Assembly (NCBI RefSeq): GCF_025685575.1
Contig: NZ_JAGSYD010000005.1
Location: forward strand, 567-64,566
Direction: 5' to 3'
Source: Granulicella cerasi
Lineage (GTDB): Bacteria; Acidobacteriota; Terriglobia; Terriglobales; Acidobacteriaceae
Length of the DNA stretch: 64,000 bases
A program made the position numbers and the translations under genes. Below, piece after piece: positions 19,026-28,648 of the stretch (positions within the stretch are counted from its first letter, which is position 1; each line of letters begins with the position of its first letter). Below the pieces are notes generated by a model, which saw only the letters and a list, made by a program, of their open reading frames with translations, was not told where the DNA came from and did no database searches.

Positions 19026-22000
19026 CTACTGCACCGTGACGGAGTACGAGACCGTGTGATGGTTTGTGGTGCGGCCATCGGTTCCAGAACCCGTAATCGT
19101 GAACTGCAGCGTTCCAGAAGGTGTTCCACTGGTCGACGACGTTCCGCCGCCGGAGCCGGTCGTCGTTCCTTCGGAGTTCACCGTGGTGCAGCCCATCGCG
19201 CCGGTCAGCAGGACAGTAGCCAGCGCAAAGAACATGAGAGAGGTCCCCTTCCACTGCTTACGACGGCGCCCCACCAGCCAGCCGAGCATCGCAAGCACGC
19301 CTGCGCCGCCCGCAAACTCGATGTCATACGGTCCGTGACGTAACTCCGCCTTGGCAGCGGTCGTCGTGATCGTCATGGTCGTGATGCCACCGCCGCCGGT
19401 CAGCACCGTTGGGCTGAAGGTGCAGGTCGTGTAAGAGGTCGAAGGCACCACGCAGCCCATCACCACGCTTCCCGTGAAGCCATACTGCGCGGCGATCGTC
19501 GCCAGCGCCGTAACAGTCTGGCCCTTTGTCTTCGAAGCGCTCGTCGGCGACAACTGCAGCGTGAAGTCCTGGATCGTCACCGAGACGGAAGATGAATCGG
19601 AACTGGAGAAGTACGTCGATCCCGCGAACGAAGCGGTGATCGTATGCGGCCCGGCAGCCAGGCCGGTCGTCTGGATGCTTGCCGTAGCCGTCTGCGTACC
19701 TGCAGCGGTAAGCGTGGCAGAACCGATCGCCGTCTGGATTCCGCTTGCGGTGTCGTAGAAGGTCACCGTACCGGAAGGCACACCGGGGTTCGAGTTCGAA
19801 GTCGATGCCACCGAGGTCACCAGCGCGGTGAACACTTCATTCGACCCCTGCAAGGCAGTGCTGTAGTTCGCCGAAACGGCGGTCGTCGTTGTCGCGGGTG
19901 GAATCGCGAGCGTCGTCACCGAAGAGGTGCTGCCCGCGCAGTTCGTGTCGCCGAGGTAGATCGCGTAAATCTTGTAGGAAGTCGTCGTCGGCACAGTCAG
20001 CGAGTAGCTGGCCTGGTTGGAACTCAGCAGCTGGGTCGATACGGCTGATCCGTTGACGTAGAACGTCACGCCGCCCGTGCAGGTTGCGTTCGTCGTGGCG
20101 TACGCGAAGGCGACGTAGGCAGTCAGCGTTTCCTGCACGCCCGCCGTCGGCGTCGTGGGAGTCGCTCCGAGGTTCGTCACCGTGACCACCTTCGTCACGA
20201 GCAGACCCGCCGACGACGAAAGTCCCGTGCAGCTGAAGTTCGTGCCCGTGCAGGTGGCGGTGACCGTGTAGTTGCCCGCCGCCGGAGCCTGGAAGGTCAC
20301 CGACGCTGATGCGGTCGTCGTGCTCGTCGTATTTAGCGTCGCCACGTAAACGATGTTCGATCCGCCGGCGTTCGGAGTCAGCGTAAAGGTCACCGTGCCC
20401 GCCGGCCCCGTCGTGCCGCTCGTGGGAATCGCCGTCAGTCCGATCGACAGCGTCACGCTCGATCCATACGGGACCGATTGCGGGCTCACCGACAGCGCGA
20501 AGTTTGCGGTGGCCGTGGAAGACACCGTCACCGCCGTGGCCGAGGAGGTGCTCGTCGCGTAGGTGGCATCGCCGCTGTACACCGCGGTGATGTTCTGCGT
20601 TCCCGCCGTCGTCAGCGTCACGGTCAGGCTTGCGGCTCCGCTTGCGAGGCTCGCCGTACCCAGTGTTCCCTGCGTTGCGGAAACAAAAGTCACCGTGCCC
20701 GTCGGCACCGTGGTCGAACTCGTCGCACCCGACGCAACCTTGGCCGTCAGCGTGACGCTCCCACCAGAGCTGACGGAACTCGCGCTTGAGGTCAGCGTCG
20801 TCGTCGAAGCTACCGTGCCGCTCGCTGCGGCTGTCGCCACCGCCGCGCTCGTGCTCGAACTGTACGTAGAGTCACCCGAGTACACCGCATAGTAGGTATG
20901 CGCGGTCGTGCTGCTGAGCGTGGTTGTGGTGAAGGTGCCGGTTGCCGTGGTGCCCGAAACCACCAGCGTGGCCGCGGGCGTCAGCGCCACACCGTCCTGG
21001 TAGAACGTCACCGTTCCCGTTGGCGTCGTCGTGCCCGAGAACACAACCGTCGCCTTGAGTGTCGTGAGACTGCCCGAAACCGGAGGATTCGGCGAAACGG
21101 CAAGCGTTGTCGTGGTCGTCGTGGCTCCAGATGCCGCAGTCGAGACCGCCGCACTCGTGCTTGCCGCATAGGTCCCGTCGCCCGAATAAGCGGCGGAGTA
21201 GCTGTGCGTCGAAGTGCCGGAAAGCACCGTAGAGGTGTAGGTCGCCGTGCCGCTCGTCACCGTCGCAGCGGGCGTCAACGCCACACCATCCTGGTAGAAC
21301 GTTACCGTTCCTGTCGGGGCTGTCGTGCCGCTGTAGGCGATCGTCGCCGTCAGTGTCGTCAGACTGCCAGAGACCGGCGGGTTCGGCGTCACTGTCAGCG
21401 TTGTCGTGGTCGCTGTTCCGCTTGTCGCGGCGGTAGTCACGGCCGCGCTGGTGCTGGTCGCGTACGTCGTATCGCCGGAGTACTTCGCGGTATAGCTGTG
21501 GGCCGCCGCGCTCGAGAGGGCCGTCGAGGTGAACGTAGCTGCGCCGTTCGTCACCGTCGCCGTTGGCGTCAGGGCGACTCCATCCTGATAGAAAATCACG
21601 GTGCCCGTCGGTGCGGTCGTGCCGGAGAACCCAATCGCAGCGGTCAGCGTTGTCAGGCTGCCAGCCACCGGAGGATTCGGCGAAACGGTCAGCTTCGTGG
21701 TTGTCGCTGTTCCGCTCGACGCAGCCGTGGCGACCGCCGCACTCGTGCTGGTCGTGAAGTTCGAATCCCCGGAGTAGACCGCGTAGAAGCTATGCGCGGT
21801 GGTGCTGCTCAGGGTTGTCGAAGTGTAAGCCGCGACGCCATTAGCAACCGTCGCGGTGGGCGAAAGCGCCGCACCATCGAGATAGAACGTCACCGTGCCT
21901 GTCGGTGCGGTCGTCCCCGTGTACCCGATCGCTGCGGTCAGCGTCGTCAGGCTACCCGCTACCGGCGGGTTCGGCGAAACCGTCAACGTGGTCGTCGTCG

Positions 22001-24347
22001 CGGTTCCCTTGGACGCAGCGGTGGCTACGGAGGGCGATGTACTCGTCGCGTACGTGGAGTCGCCGCCATAGACCGCGTAATAGGTGTGCGCCGTTGTGCT
22101 GCTCAGCGTCGTTGAGGTGAAGGTTGCGACCCCGCCCGCCAGCGTACCCGTCGGAGAGAGCGCCGCACCGTCCTGATAGAAGGTCACGGTGCCCGTCGGG
22201 GTGGTGGTCGTTCCTGTAGCCCCGGAAACCACCGTTGCAGTCAGCGTCGTGGTCGAACCGCTCGCAGGCTGCGTCGGATTGATCGCGAGCGCGGTCGTGG
22301 AAGCGGTGGAGCCGGTGGTCGTCTGGGCGTTCGAGCTTGCGCTCAGATAATTCGAGTCGCCTTGATACGTTGCGACGTAGCTGTGCGTGCTGCTCGATGG
22401 CGTAGTCACCGTCAATGTCGTCGTACCGCTTGCGAGCGTAGCCGCCCCCAGACTGCTGGAGCCATCAGCAATCGTCACATTGCCGCTCGGCACAGGATAG
22501 GTGCCGCCCAGTCCGGTCACCGTCACCGTGAACGCCGTCGTCCCCGCGGACGCATTCGCCGTGGAGCTCAGCGAAACCGTCGGTGTCGCCTGCGTCACTG
22601 TGTAATTGACCTGTGCGGGCGTGTAGCAGGAGAAGTCCGAACTGGTGCTCACGCACGAGGCCAGCAGCACGATGTTGCCTGCCTTTACCGCTGGCGCCGT
22701 CACCGTCGCGCTGGTCGATGCGCCCGAACCGGCAAGCGCCGTCGAGTAAGTATTCGTGTCCGTAGTGCCCTGCGGCGCGAGCGTCGCCGTGCCCGTCGGC
22801 GTTCCTACGCCTGACTTCGACGTCGCCGTGATCAGCACCGACATCTTCCCGCCCAGCGGCGAGGAGGCTGCAGGGGTCGCGGTGATCGAAAGCTCTTCCG
22901 GGCCGACCGAGAACGACGTATTCGAGCTCGACCCCGCATAAGTGGAGTCGCCCGAGTACGCAGCGGTCACGGTGTAGGCGTAGTTCGCCGCGAGCTGGTT
23001 CGTCGTGATGCTCGCCGTTCCATTGGAGAGCGTGACAGGACCGAGCGTGACGCCCGTGCTCATCGTCCAGGTGACGGTGCCCGACGGCACCACTCCGCCA
23101 CCGTTGCCGGAGGTGTCCTTCACGGTCGAGCTGAAAGTGATGTTCTGGCCGTGGGTCGCTCCAGAGTTATCCAGCGTCACCGAGGTGTAGGTCGAGTTCG
23201 TCCCGCGTGGATAGAGCTTCGCCAGCGTTGCGAGGTCGAGCGTACCGAGCCCCGTCGTCGGCTCCCAGTTGCCGGGCGTGATCGTAGAGCTTCCGTCCGG
23301 CTGCGTGAACAACCCCTTCTCCGGAGCCAGTTCATAGATCGTCGTCGCGATATTGCCGAGACGCGAGCCAGAGGGCATCTCCGCGAGAATGCTCTCAAGC
23401 GTCGTTGACAGCGCCTCAAGGCTCGAAACCGTGAAGTCTGGAATATGCCGCAAACCGTCCGCGGGCAAGCCGCTCGCCGTTTGCCAGGTTGGACGCGGCT
23501 CTTCGCTCAGCACCCCGAGTTCAGTTCCCGCCGTCGTCACCGCAGCAAGTCCCTGCGAGAAGACTCCCGGCAAACCCACGTCCGCCGTCGTGCCACCAGC
23601 GTCGACGAGCACGGTGATGCCTTGCGCGGCGGCCTGCTCCAGCAGCAGCCGCAGGGTCTCCTGCTCGTTGTCGGTGAACTCCGAAGCTGTCGCCGCCGAA
23701 TGAATTACCAGCACCTTGGCCGTGTTGGCGTTGATCGCCTCAGCAAGGTCCTCGAAGGATCCACGTCCCGTCGAAGCAACAGCAGAACCATCAGCCACCA
23801 GCGCAAACGGATGCGTCTCCGGCAAGGTCGTCATGCCGCTCACCAGCAGGACGTCGTTGGCAAGCGTTGTCGGAATCGTCGGCTGAACCGTCGCGTCCAC
23901 GTATTCCTGGCCACTCAACGCCACGCGATGCAGCGCAGGCGCAAACGCCGCTTCGACGCCCGATCGATTTCCAGAAAGCGCGACACCTGTACCTTGCGCG
24001 CTCGTCACCTGAAGATTGTTCTTCGCCGCGTAGCTATGCAGCGAGGTCAACTGCGCGTCGGTCGCCCCGAACTGCGTAGTGAACTGCGCAGGCGTCAACC
24101 ATTGGTGATAGTTCGCGTTCCCACTCGTCTGCAGATCGGCAAGATAGCTCTTCAGTGAAGCTTCGCGGTCGCTCGTCGGCCGTAGATAGACGCGCGCTTT
24201 CACCGGCGTACTCGCGGGCAGAACACCCAGATCGGTTGTGGAGGCGGCAGCAGCGTACTTCTGCCCGGCACCGGCCAGAGGCAACAGCGCAGCAGCCATT
24301 ACGGTAGAAACCCGAAGAAACCGGCAGAAGGACAGCAAATTTTTCAT
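19026..24347 (-). CDS. Giant S53-like pseudoprotease with tandem Ig-like repeats
   Basis: 1773 residues from ATG 24347; the longer frame upstream is not plausible coding. After a signal peptide and a clear pro-kumamolisin prodomain (NYHQWLTPAQFTTQFGA), the S53 domain is shortened. The oxyanion motif reads VDAGGTTADVG instead of SAGDSGA, the Glu/Asp pair is not found, and the GGTSxASP serine segment is missing. It then carries about twelve Ig-like modules of 95-100 residues ending in the pattern YSGDSTYATSTS. A C-terminal hydrophobic helix with RRRKQ and a second with TGAMGCTTV follow, as in the neighbouring protease. It is probably a non-enzymatic surface adhesin or binder. Gene order suggests co-expression with the active protease. 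Confidence 0.85.
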   Translation of the reverse strand: MKNLLSFCRFLRVSTVMAAALLPLAGAGQKYAAAASTTDLGVLPASTPVKARVYLRPTSDREASLKSYLADLQTSGNANYHQWLTPAQFTTQFGATDAQLTSLHSYAAKNNLQVTSAQGTGVALSGNRSGVEAAFAPALHRVALSGQEYVDATVQPTIPTTLANDVLLVSGMTTLPETHPFALVADGSAVASTGRGSFEDLAEAINANTAKVLVIHSAATASEFTDNEQETLRLLLEQAAAQGITVLVDAGGTTADVGLPGVFSQGLAAVTTAGTELGVLSEEPRPTWQTASGLPADGLRHIPDFTVSSLEALSTTLESILAEMPSGSRLGNIATTIYELAPEKGLFTQPDGSSTITPGNWEPTTGLGTLDLATLAKLYPRGTNSTYTSVTLDNSGATHGQNITFSSTVKDTSGNGGGVVPSGTVTWTMSTGVTLGPVTLSNGTASITTNQLAANYAYTVTAAYSGDSTYAGSSSNTSFSVGPEELSITATPAASSPLGGKMSVLITATSKSGVGTPTGTATLAPQGTTDTNTYSTALAGSGASTSATVTAPAVKAGNIVLLASCVSTSSDFSCYTPAQVNYTVTQATPTVSLSSTANASAGTTAFTVTVTGLGGTYPVPSGNVTIADGSSSLGAATLASGTTTLTVTTPSSSTHSYVATYQGDSNYLSASSNAQTTTGSTASTTALAINPTQPASGSTTTLTATVVSGATGTTTTPTGTVTFYQDGAALSPTGTLAGGVATFTSTTLSSTTAHTYYAVYGGDSTYATSTSPSVATAASKGTATTTTLTVSPNPPVAGSLTTLTAAIGYTGTTAPTGTVTFYLDGAALSPTATVANGVAAYTSTTLSSTTAHSFYAVYSGDSNFTTSTSAAVATAASSGTATTTKLTVSPNPPVAGSLTTLTAAIGFSGTTAPTGTVIFYQDGVALTPTATVTNGAATFTSTALSSAAAHSYTAKYSGDTTYATSTSAAVTTAATSGTATTTTLTVTPNPPVSGSLTTLTATIAYSGTTAPTGTVTFYQDGVALTPAATVTSGTATYTSTVLSGTSTHSYSAAYSGDGTYAASTSAAVSTAASGATTTTTTLAVSPNPPVSGSLTTLKATVVFSGTTTPTGTVTFYQDGVALTPAATLVVSGTTATGTFTTTTLSSTTAHTYYAVYSGDSTYSSSTSAAVATAAASGTVASTTTLTSSASSVSSGGSVTLTAKVASGATSSTTVPTGTVTFVSATQGTLGTASLASGAASLTVTLTTAGTQNITAVYSGDATYATSTSSATAVTVSSTATANFALSVSPQSVPYGSSVTLSIGLTAIPTSGTTGPAGTVTFTLTPNAGGSNIVYVATLNTTSTTTASASVTFQAPAAGNYTVTATCTGTNFSCTGLSSSAGLLVTKVVTVTNLGATPTTPTAGVQETLTAYVAFAYATTNATCTGGVTFYVNGSAVSTQLLSSNQASYSLTVPTTTSYKIYAIYLGDTNCAGSTSSVTTLAIPPATTTTAVSANYSTALQGSNEVFTALVTSVASTSNSNPGVPSGTVTFYDTASGIQTAIGSATLTAAGTQTATASIQTTGLAAGPHTITASFAGSTYFSSSDSSSVSVTIQDFTLQLSPTSASKTKGQTVTALATIAAQYGFTGSVVMGCVVPSTSYTTCTFSPTVLTGGGGITTMTITTTAAKAELRHGPYDIEFAGGAGVLAMLGWLVGRRRKQWKGTSLMFFALATVLLTGAMGCTTVNSEGTTTGSGGGTSSTSGTPSGTLQFTITGSGTDGRTTNHHTVSYSVTVQ
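20890..22250 (-). repeat. Tandem ~294-bp repeats encoding Ig-like modules
   Basis: Within the pseudoprotease gene, five consecutive modules are nearly alike in protein and DNA. The landmark encoding PNPPVxGSLTTL recurs at about 21076, 21371, 21665 and 21959, a period of 292-295 bp (about 98 codons). Modules outside this stretch are more diverged, which points to recent local duplication. Confidence 0.8.
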
Positions 24348-24501
24348 AACTTGGACGTAACCAGTGTCGCGTCGGGTGACGAGAAAGGCAAGAATCAACC
24401 TTGCCAATGGCAACTCTTCTGTGGAAAAACCCGCTCCACGCCGACTATTCGGCGACGCGAGACAGAAAGGCCTCCGTACCCGTCTAATCTCTAACTGCGA
24501 C

Positions 24502-26070
24502 ATGATGATGCGACGATCTCTCTCCCTCCCGACTCTCCTGCTGACCGCGACACTCGCTCTACCGGCTCTCGCACAGCAACCGAAGCCCGCGAATACCACG
24601 GCTCCCTTCGCCGACGCACTTGCCGGTCGCACCACCGTGAAAGTGCTGCCCAACGGCCTGACGATCGTGATCTCCGAGCGACACGAAGCTCCGGTCTTCA
24701 GCTTCCACACCACGGTGAACGTAGGCTCCGTCGATGACCCGCAAGGTCAAAGCGGACTCGCCCACATGTTCGAACACATCGCCTTCAAGGGCACGACCGA
24801 GATCGGCACGAAGAACTACGAGCAGGAGAAGGTTGCGCTCGCCAATGTCGAGCAGCTCAACCGCATCTACGAAACCGAAGCCCACCGCTCGCATCCAGAC
24901 CAGCATCAGCTGGAGCGCCTGAAGAAGGCCCGTGAAGAAGCCATCGAAGCCGCGCAGCGCTTCGTCATCCCGAACCAGTTCTCGGAGCTAGCCGAATCGA
25001 ACGGCGCGGTAGGTCTGAACGCCTCCACCAGCGAAGACTCCACCGACTACTTCTGGTCGATGCCGTCGAACCGCCTCGAACTCTGGGCGTACCTTGAAAG
25101 CTCTCGCATCGGCTGGCCGGTCGCTCGCGAGTTTTACAAGGAACGCGACGTCGTCAACGAAGAGCGTCGTATGCGCATCGACTCCTCTCCGCAGGGTCGT
25201 CTCGTCGAAGAGTTTCTCGCCGCCGCTTACATGGCGCATCCCTACGGACGCCCCGGTGTGGGCTGGGAGTCGGACATCACGCAGGTGACCGCGACCGAGG
25301 CGATGGAGTTTCACCGCAAGTACTATGCGCCCTCGAACATCGTCGTCGCGCTGGTCGGCGACATCGATCCAAAAACCGCTCTGCCGCTGCTTGAGAAATA
25401 CTTTGGTCGCATCCCTGCCGGGCCGCTGGCCCCGCCACTCACCACTGTCGAGCCTCACCAGAACGCCGAGCGCACCGTCGTCCTGCACGAAGCATCGCAG
25501 CCGATCTACATCGAGGGCTACCATCGTCCGGACTTCCACTCCCCCGACGACGCGGTCTACGAAGCGATCTCCGATATCTTCTCGAACGGTCGCACCTCGC
25601 GCCTCTATCGCTCGCTCGTGCGCGACCAGCGCATCGCGCTCGCGGCTGAAGGTTTCACCGGCTTCCCCGGCCAGAAGTATCCCAGCATGTTCGCGTTCTA
25701 CGCTCTGCCCATGCAGGGTCATACCAACGCGGAACTCGCTGACGCGATCCACAAAGAGCTCGACCGCATGAAGACCGAGGACGTGACGGACGACGAACTC
25801 GCGCGCTTCAAAGCGTCCGAACGCGCTGCATTGCTGCGCTCACTGGGCGACAACGCCAGCCTCGCCGGCCAGCTTGCCGACTACCAGACACGCTTCGGAG
25901 ACTGGAAAGCCATGTTTCAAGACCTTGCCGACATCGACAACGTAACCAAGGCCGACATCCGCCGCGTAGCCCAGCAAACCTTCGTCACGGCCAACCGTAC
26001 CGTGGCCCGCATCGAGTTCAAGGCGCCCACCGCGCCACAAGCTCCGGCGGTCGAAGGAGGTGCCCGATGA
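24502..26070 (+). CDS. M16 family zinc metallopeptidase, catalytic subunit
   Basis: 522 residues from ATG 24502, where a signal peptide (LLLTATLALPALAQ) begins; the longer frame adds an unlikely basic leader. The inverted zinc motif HxxEH is present as His88-Met-Phe-Glu91-His92, with the distal Glu region downstream. The typical M16 C-terminal half follows (SDIFSNGRTSRLYRSLV). It should cleave peptides in the periplasm. It overlaps the next M16 gene by ATGA, and that gene lacks HxxEH, so the two probably form a heterodimer as in other bacterial M16 pairs. The S53 genes diverge from it across a 154-nt intergenic region. Confidence 0.9.
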   Translation: MMMRRSLSLPTLLLTATLALPALAQQPKPANTTAPFADALAGRTTVKVLPNGLTIVISERHEAPVFSFHTTVNVGSVDDPQGQSGLAHMFEHIAFKGTTEIGTKNYEQEKVALANVEQLNRIYETEAHRSHPDQHQLERLKKAREEAIEAAQRFVIPNQFSELAESNGAVGLNASTSEDSTDYFWSMPSNRLELWAYLESSRIGWPVAREFYKERDVVNEERRMRIDSSPQGRLVEEFLAAAYMAHPYGRPGVGWESDITQVTATEAMEFHRKYYAPSNIVVALVGDIDPKTALPLLEKYFGRIPAGPLAPPLTTVEPHQNAERTVVLHEASQPIYIEGYHRPDFHSPDDAVYEAISDIFSNGRTSRLYRSLVRDQRIALAAEGFTGFPGQKYPSMFAFYALPMQGHTNAELADAIHKELDRMKTEDVTDDELARFKASERAALLRSLGDNASLAGQLADYQTRFGDWKAMFQDLADIDNVTKADIRRVAQQTFVTANRTVARIEFKAPTAPQAPAVEGGAR

Positions 26071-27512
26071 AGCGCACACTCGCCGCTGTCTTGTTGATCG
26101 CCTCTGCCACGTCCGTCCTTGCGCAGGAAGGCGGCTACCCCCATGAGCGCGCGCCGTGGGAAGAGATCGTCACGCCTCCGCTGCACGCATTCCATCCTGA
26201 ACCGCCGCGTCACCTCACCCTGCCCAACGGCATCGAGATCTTCCTCGAAGAGGACCACGAACTGCCGTTCATCACCGGGTACATGCGCATTCGCGGTGGC
26301 AGCCGTGATGAGCCTGCGGACAAACTCGGTCTCGTCTCGCTCTACGGCCAGAGCTGGCGCACCTCCGGCACCTCCACCACGCCCGGCGACAAACTCGATG
26401 ACCAACTGGCACTGAAGGCCGCCTCGATCGAAACCGGTAGCGGACAGGCATCGACCTACGTCAGCCTCAACTGCTTCACACAGGACTTCGACAGCACCTT
26501 CGCCTCCGCACTCGATCTGCTGCGCCACCCGCAATTCCAGCAGACGAAGCTCGATCTGGCGCGCCGATCTGCGATGACCGGCATCCTCCGTCGCAACGAT
26601 GAAGCCGACGGCATCGCCGTTCGCGAAGCGCTGCAAATCGCCTACGGCAAGGACAATCCCTACGGCCGCACCACGCAGTTAGCCACGTTGAGCAGCATCA
26701 TGCTCGACGACTTGAACGCCTGGCACAAGCGCACCGTCGTGGGCTCCAACATCATCGTGGGCATGGTCGGCGACTTCGACGCAAAGGCCCTCGAAGCCAA
26801 GCTGCGCAAGGCTTTCGAGAGCATCCCCCGTGGAGAGAAGCTCGCCGCGCCGAAGGTAGCGTTCTCCGACGCCAAGCCGGGCATTTACTTCGCCGCAAAG
26901 GACGATGTAAACCAGTCCAACATCTACCTCGTGGGCCTCGGCACCGAAGAGTCGAACCCCGACTACTACGCGCTGAGCGTCATGAACGAGATCTTCTCCG
27001 GCGGCTTTGGCTCGCGCGTCGTGCAGGACGTCCGCACACGCCTCGGACTCGCCTATGAAGTCGGCGGCTCCTTCGGCGCAGCCTACGATCACCCCGGCCT
27101 CTTTGCAATCAGTGCTGGAACGCGCTCCGCGCAGACCGTCGCGGCCACACAGGCCATCCTCAAGGACGTCGGCGAGCTGCGCACTGAAACGCCTTCGCCC
27201 GAGGAACTGAAGCGCGCCAAGGACGACCTGCTCAACAGCTTCATCTTCCGCTTCGACGACACCGAGAAGATCCTCGCGCAACAGATCACGTTGGCGGTCT
27301 ACGGCTACCCCGCCGACTTCCTCGAGCGTTATCGTGCGGGCATCGAGAAGGTGACGGCCGAAGATGTTTCTCGCGTCGCCAACAAATACGTGCAGCCTGA
27401 GAAACTGTCCATCGTCGTCGTCGGCAACCCCGCCGAGCTCGATCCGCCGCTTTCGAAGCTCGGGCCAGTCACAACGCTGGACATCAGCATCCCCGGCGCG
27501 CCGAAAGAGTAG
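26067..27512 (+). CDS. M16 family peptidase-like protein, non-catalytic subunit
   Basis: 481 residues with a signal peptide (TLAAVLLIASATSVLAQ). It keeps the M16 fold, including DVRTRLGLAYEVGGSF near the C-terminal domain, whose Arg/Tyr pair helps bind substrate. At the place of HxxEH it reads VSLYGQSW, so it cannot bind zinc. ATGA overlap with the catalytic subunit indicates coupled synthesis. This matches the known division of labour in bacterial M16 heterodimers, where one chain carries zinc and the other the R/Y motif. A stem-loop follows the gene. Confidence 0.9.
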   Translation: MKRTLAAVLLIASATSVLAQEGGYPHERAPWEEIVTPPLHAFHPEPPRHLTLPNGIEIFLEEDHELPFITGYMRIRGGSRDEPADKLGLVSLYGQSWRTSGTSTTPGDKLDDQLALKAASIETGSGQASTYVSLNCFTQDFDSTFASALDLLRHPQFQQTKLDLARRSAMTGILRRNDEADGIAVREALQIAYGKDNPYGRTTQLATLSSIMLDDLNAWHKRTVVGSNIIVGMVGDFDAKALEAKLRKAFESIPRGEKLAAPKVAFSDAKPGIYFAAKDDVNQSNIYLVGLGTEESNPDYYALSVMNEIFSGGFGSRVVQDVRTRLGLAYEVGGSFGAAYDHPGLFAISAGTRSAQTVAATQAILKDVGELRTETPSPEELKRAKDDLLNSFIFRFDDTEKILAQQITLAVYGYPADFLERYRAGIEKVTAEDVSRVANKYVQPEKLSIVVVGNPAELDPPLSKLGPVTTLDISIPGAPKE

Positions 27513-27526
27513 TCCCGCGAACGGCA

Positions 27527-27554
27527 TAGGCCTCGGCTCCACCGCCGGGGCCTA
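27527..27554 (+). terminator. Hairpin after M16 pair
   Basis: An 11-bp stem (TAGGCCTCGGC / GCCGGGGCCTA, one G-T pair) with a 6-nt loop lies 15 nt past the stop. It has no T-tract, so termination is likely but not proven. Confidence 0.45.
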
Positions 27555-27635
27555 CGCGCGTTTGCCGCAGAGTTGATAAACTGATCGATAGCGCGTGAAC
27601 ACACGCCGCGCACACTCTTGGAGAACGTAATCACC

Positions 27636-28577
27636 ATGTCGCAGAACAACGGAACCAGCCCCTCGCTTCGCCTCAAGACCGGCCTCGCCGAAATGCTCAA
27701 GGGTGGCGTCATCATGGACGTCATGAACGTCGAGCAGGCGCGTATCGCCGAAGAAGCCGGTGCAGTTTCCGTCATGGCACTCGAGCGCGTTCCCGCAATG
27801 ATTCGCGCGGAAGGCGGCGTGGCCCGCATGGCAAACCCTGCGCTCATCCGCGAGATCATGGCCGTGGTCAACATTCCCGTCATGGCGAAGGCGCGCATCG
27901 GCCACTTCGTTGAAGCGCAGGTGCTGCAGTCGCTCGGCGTCGACTTCATCGACGAGAGCGAAGTGCTCACGCCCGCCGACGAACAGTTTCACATCGACAA
28001 GCACCAGTTCAAGACGCCCTTCGTCTGCGGCGCAAAGAACCTCGGTGAAGCACTCCGCCGCATCGCAGAGGGCGCAGCGATGATCCGCACCAAGGGCGAG
28101 CCTGGTACGGGCGACGTGGTGCATGCGGTGACGCACATGCGCACCATCGTGCGGGAGATGAAGGCTCTCTCGGCTCTGAGCGAGGACGAGCTCTACCACG
28201 CAGCGAAGAACCTGCAGGCGCCGTACGAACTCGTGCGCCTGGTCGCGCAGAACGGCAAGCTGCCTGTACCAAACTTCTCCGCGGGCGGCATCGCGACTCC
28301 CGCAGACGCAGCGCTCATGATGCAGCTCGGCGCAGAGACAGTCTTCGTCGGCTCGGGCATCTTCATGAAGGACGGCGCCACGCCGCTCGATCTGACGCCG
28401 GGCGGCAAGGAACGCGAAGAAGCGATCAGCCGCGCGCGCGCGATCGTCATCGCCACCACGCACTTCAACGATCCGAAGATCATCGCGGACGCGAGCGAGC
28501 AGGTAAAGGGTCACATGAAGGGCCTCGCAGCCGCAGCGCTCGAAGAGAAGGACCGCATGCAGACCCGTGGCTGGTAA
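27636..28577 (+). CDS. pdxS: Pyridoxal 5'-phosphate synthase, lyase subunit
   Basis: PdxS builds PLP from ribose 5-phosphate, glyceraldehyde 3-phosphate and ammonia supplied by PdxT. The 313-residue protein starts at ATG 27636; a TTG 18 nt upstream is in frame but less likely because the GGAG site lies between. Family blocks are clear: [21 protein letters not shown], the [13 protein letters not shown] segment carrying an active-site Lys, the second lysine region RTKGEPGTG, and GSGIFMK. It lies 72 nt upstream of pdxT with a stem-loop between them that may tune the subunit ratio. Confidence 0.97.
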   Translation: MSQNNGTSPSLRLKTGLAEMLKGGVIMDVMNVEQARIAEEAGAVSVMALERVPAMIRAEGGVARMANPALIREIMAVVNIPVMAKARIGHFVEAQVLQSLGVDFIDESEVLTPADEQFHIDKHQFKTPFVCGAKNLGEALRRIAEGAAMIRTKGEPGTGDVVHAVTHMRTIVREMKALSALSEDELYHAAKNLQAPYELVRLVAQNGKLPVPNFSAGGIATPADAALMMQLGAETVFVGSGIFMKDGATPLDLTPGGKEREEAISRARAIVIATTHFNDPKIIADASEQVKGHMKGLAAAALEEKDRMQTRGW

Positions 28578-28581
28578 TTGC

Positions 28582-28613
28582 CTGGGCGAGCTTTCCGATG
28601 CGCGCTTGCCCAG
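28582..28613 (+). other. Intergenic hairpin between pdxS and pdxT
   Basis: A 10-bp stem (CTGGGCGAGC / GCTTGCCCAG with one G-T pair) and a 12-nt loop. It has no T-tract, so it more likely affects mRNA stability or partial read-through than full termination. Confidence 0.45.
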
Positions 28614-28648
28614 CAGGCGCGCATCTTTATGCATTTGAGGTTGATGAG

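Noticed and set aside
20898..22115. A 405-codon open frame on the plus strand, antisense to the Ig-repeat gene
   Set aside because: It is Arg-rich and repetitive only because it mirrors the tandem repeats of the minus-strand gene; no family features.
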